A stretch of 34,159 nt of DNA from Burkholderia sp. Nafp2/4-1b (GTDB taxonomy: Bacteria; Pseudomonadota; Gammaproteobacteria; Burkholderiales; Burkholderiaceae): NCBI RefSeq assembly GCF_003635165.1, contig NZ_ML058612.1, positions 1-34,159 on the forward strand, given 5' to 3'. The notes beneath the pieces are model-generated. The model worked only from the letters and a program-made list of their open reading frames with translations, had not been told where the DNA came from and searched no databases. Of the stretch, positions 33,537 through 34,159 are shown piece after piece; the first letter of the stretch is position 1, and the number at the start of each line of letters is the position of its first letter. A program made the translations under genes and the position numbers.

Positions 33537-33578
33537 GCTCCTTTCCTCCCCGTCCTTCCGGACGGGGAGGAAAGGAGC
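33537..33578. repeat. long perfect hairpin upstream of tnpB
   Basis: GCTCCTTTCCTCCCCGTCC pairs exactly over 19 bases with the following arm around a TTCC loop. It ends 33 bases before the tnpB start. IS200/IS605 elements carry hairpins at their ends, so this may be the left end of the element. It could equally act as a terminator shielding tnpB from outside transcription. Confidence 0.7.
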
Positions 33579-33611
33579 GCCGTTGTTTGACAGCGGCATT
33601 CCAACGTTAAA

Positions 33612-34159
33612 ATGGCCGGCATGATCCTTGTCTATCGCTACCGTGTGAAATCGCTCAACGGACTGCTTAACAAGCAGAGCCGTGCGGTGAACTACGTGTG
33701 GAACTTCTGCAACGACACGCAGAAGCACGCGCTCACGTGGGGCAAGAAGTGGCCTACAGGATTCGACCTGAACGTGCTGACGACCGGCAGCAGCAAGGAA
33801 CTCGGTATTCACTCCGGCACGGTCAACGCGACGTGCGAGCAATACGCGAAGTCGCGCAGCCAGCACCGTCGCCCGTACCTGCGTTATCGCGGCAGGAAGT
33901 CGCTCGGCTGGGTGCCGCTGAAGGGCCGAGACCTGAAGCGCGAAGGCGATGCGTTTCGCTTTTCCGGCAATACCTTTCGCGTGTTCAACAGCCGGGCGCT
34001 TCCCGAAGGCAAGATCAAGGACGGCACCAACTTTGCGCAGGATGCACGCGGCAACTGGTTCCTCAACATCGTGATCGAGATGCCCGATGTTCTGGCCCGC
34101 CCAATCCGTTCCGGCGTCGGCATCGATCTCGGCCTGAAAGACTTCGCCACACTTTCGAC
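33612..34159 (+). CDS. tnpB: TnpB (IS200/IS605 family), truncated by the window end
   Basis: The open frame runs off the end of the window, with 182 residues present of about 350-400 expected. The start opens MAGMILVYRYRVKSLNGLLNK and continues RAVNYVWNFCND, the usual TnpB N-terminus. A wedge/REC-like part is followed by WFLNIVIEMPD and GVGIDLGLKDFATLS, which holds the first RuvC aspartate. TnpB is an RNA-guided nuclease that helps IS200/IS605 elements persist. No TnpA gene is seen upstream, so this may be a stand-alone tnpB element. The guide RNA would lie past the 3' end, outside the window. ATG 33621 is an alternative start. Confidence 0.93.
   Translation, partial: MAGMILVYRYRVKSLNGLLNKQSRAVNYVWNFCNDTQKHALTWGKKWPTGFDLNVLTTGSSKELGIHSGTVNATCEQYAKSRSQHRRPYLRYRGRKSLGWVPLKGRDLKREGDAFRFSGNTFRVFNSRALPEGKIKDGTNFAQDARGNWFLNIVIEMPDVLARPIRSGVGIDLGLKDFATLS

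Overview
The window reads as the backbone plus a conjugation or pilus module of a large GC-rich plasmid (or a plasmid-like integrated element) from a betaproteobacterium, most likely Burkholderia or a close relative. This placement is an inference from base composition, codon use and protein style. No rRNA, tRNA or core chromosomal gene is visible. The plasmid reading rests on a Rep_3-type initiator next to an iteron array, a ParA/ParB cassette followed by two parS-like palindromes, a plasmid-style ssb operon and a long type IV pilus/secretion operon.

Layout. (1) 285-2498, minus strand: a small membrane protein, two uncharacterised proteins and single-stranded DNA-binding protein. (2) 2925-7340, plus strand: a membrane-anchored NERD nuclease-like protein, two tandem paralogues, a 400-residue protein that looks like FlhD and FlhC joined in one chain, and two small ORFs ending at a terminator. 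(3) 7754-8770, plus strand: a CAP-domain lipoprotein that meets the pilus operon at a bidirectional terminator. (4) 24089 down to 8818, minus strand: one tightly packed operon of 15 genes. It runs VirB8, VirB9, VirB10, lytic transglycosylase, VirB9/TcpQ-like protein, second lytic transglycosylase, TcpQ/PilL-like protein, then pilN, pilO, pilP, pilQ, pilR, pilS, pilV and a secreted Cys/Trp-rich protein. Many junctions are ATGA or GTGA overlaps. (5) 24460-25038, plus strand: a KorB/ParB-type helix-turn-helix protein divergent from that operon, then a decayed IS256-family fragment. (6) 25492-27440: replication initiator (minus) and iteron origin. (7) 27622-30018: par operator-like inverted repeat, parA, parB, terminator and parS-like sites. 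(8) 30418-34159: a 5'-truncated tyrosine recombinase, about 1.3 kb with no convincing gene, and the start of a TnpB gene preceded by a long hairpin and cut by the window end.

How the parts fit. Rep and the iterons would start replication, ParA/ParB and the palindromes would segregate the plasmid, and the long operon would build a thin type IVb pilus joined to a VirB8-VirB9-VirB10 envelope core. The window holds no VirB4, VirD4, relaxase or prepilin peptidase, so these must lie elsewhere or come from the host. A repeat containing AACCGGTTGAGGG occurs in the intergenic DNA on both sides of this section and in front of the KorB-like gene, which suggests one plasmid regulon. The observation I rate highest is the FlhD-FlhC-like fusion at 5594-6796, a possible plasmid-borne version of the flagellar master regulator.
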